A DNA stretch of 64,000 nt. Origin: Spiribacter salilacus (GTDB lineage: Bacteria; Pseudomonadota; Gammaproteobacteria; Nitrococcales; Nitrococcaceae). The position numbers and the translations under genes were made by a program. The first letter of the stretch is position 1, and each line of letters begins with the position of its first letter. Below the pieces are notes generated by a model, which was not told the DNA's origin, ran no database searches, and saw nothing but the letters and a program-made list of their open reading frames with translations. Location: positions 1 through 64,000 of the forward strand of contig NZ_WJPP01000002.1 of NCBI RefSeq assembly GCF_009649225.1. Reading direction: 5' to 3'. This document shows positions 63,913-64,000 of this stretch, piece after piece.

Positions 63913-64000
63913 GGCGGAAGCGCCAGCCACACCCCGGCGCCCGAGTCCACCGCTGCCGCTGCTCCCTTCCGGGCCTGACGGGGTTCACGGTCTGTCGTCG
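63913..64000 (-). ncRNA. ffs: 4.5S signal recognition particle RNA (3' part, partial)
   Basis: The minus strand reads CCGTGAACCCCGTCAGGCCC then GGAAGGGAGCAGC, matching the conserved apical loop and Ffh-binding region of bacterial SRP RNA (consensus GUCAGG-CCGGAAGGAAGCAGC). It continues into a GC-rich 3' arm ending near 63913. The 5' arm lies beyond the window. Location upstream of dnaX is usual in proteobacteria. Confidence 0.88.

Overview
The window is bacterial and the conserved part is gammaproteobacterial. Diagnostic blocks are rpoE-mucA-mucB-mucD followed by lepA-lepB-rnc-era-recO-pdxJ-acpS, sdhCDAB with sdhE and ygfX, prfB with its programmed +1 frameshift, and dnaX-ybaB-recR next to a 4.5S RNA gene. 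The genus cannot be read from the sequence. The core looks moderately GC-rich, while parts of the left half are visibly more AT-rich.

Layout. (1) 1-3732: the N-terminus of an LEPR-XLL-type giant surface protein, cut by the window edge, preceded on the same strand by response regulator, 7TMR-DISM histidine kinase and response regulator genes. (2) 3734-9170: an accessory block of small conflict modules: a DUF4143 ATPase, VapBC, a Fic protein, an AbiE system whose toxin gene is truncated and fused to a broken ATPase remnant, and a TacAT (DUF1778/GNAT) pair. (3) 9208-29461: an approximately 20 kb genomic island. A 16-bp direct repeat equal to the 3' end of guaA lies at both ends, and a tyrosine integrase sits beside guaA. 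Inside are small secreted or membrane proteins, a serine recombinase, an AT-rich gene with HUH-endonuclease motifs, two Sel1-repeat proteins, a type I restriction-modification operon (hsdM-hsdS-hsdR plus a YgjP-type metallopeptidase), a tandem-repeat secreted protein, and small regulators next to the integrase. (4) 29444-64000: core chromosome, densely packed.

A dispersed repeat of about 44-65 bp occurs five times between 6.98 and 12.27 kb, on both sides of the left island boundary. One head-to-head pair brackets a single secreted-protein gene. This repeat and the guaA att pair are the main structural signals that gene annotation alone would miss.

How the core genes work together. guaB and guaA make GMP from IMP. 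The sdh operon, with assembly factors SdhE and a DUF1674/SdhAF4 protein, makes complex II. The rpoE-muc genes form an envelope-stress circuit (sigma factor, anti-sigma factor, its periplasmic co-regulator, and a Do protease). lepB, rnc, era and recO serve secretion, RNA processing, ribosome assembly and recombination. dnaX, ybaB and recR serve replication and repair. A 1160-residue GltD-like plus PyrK-like flavin/iron-sulfur oxidoreductase of unassigned substrate lies between xseA and acpS.
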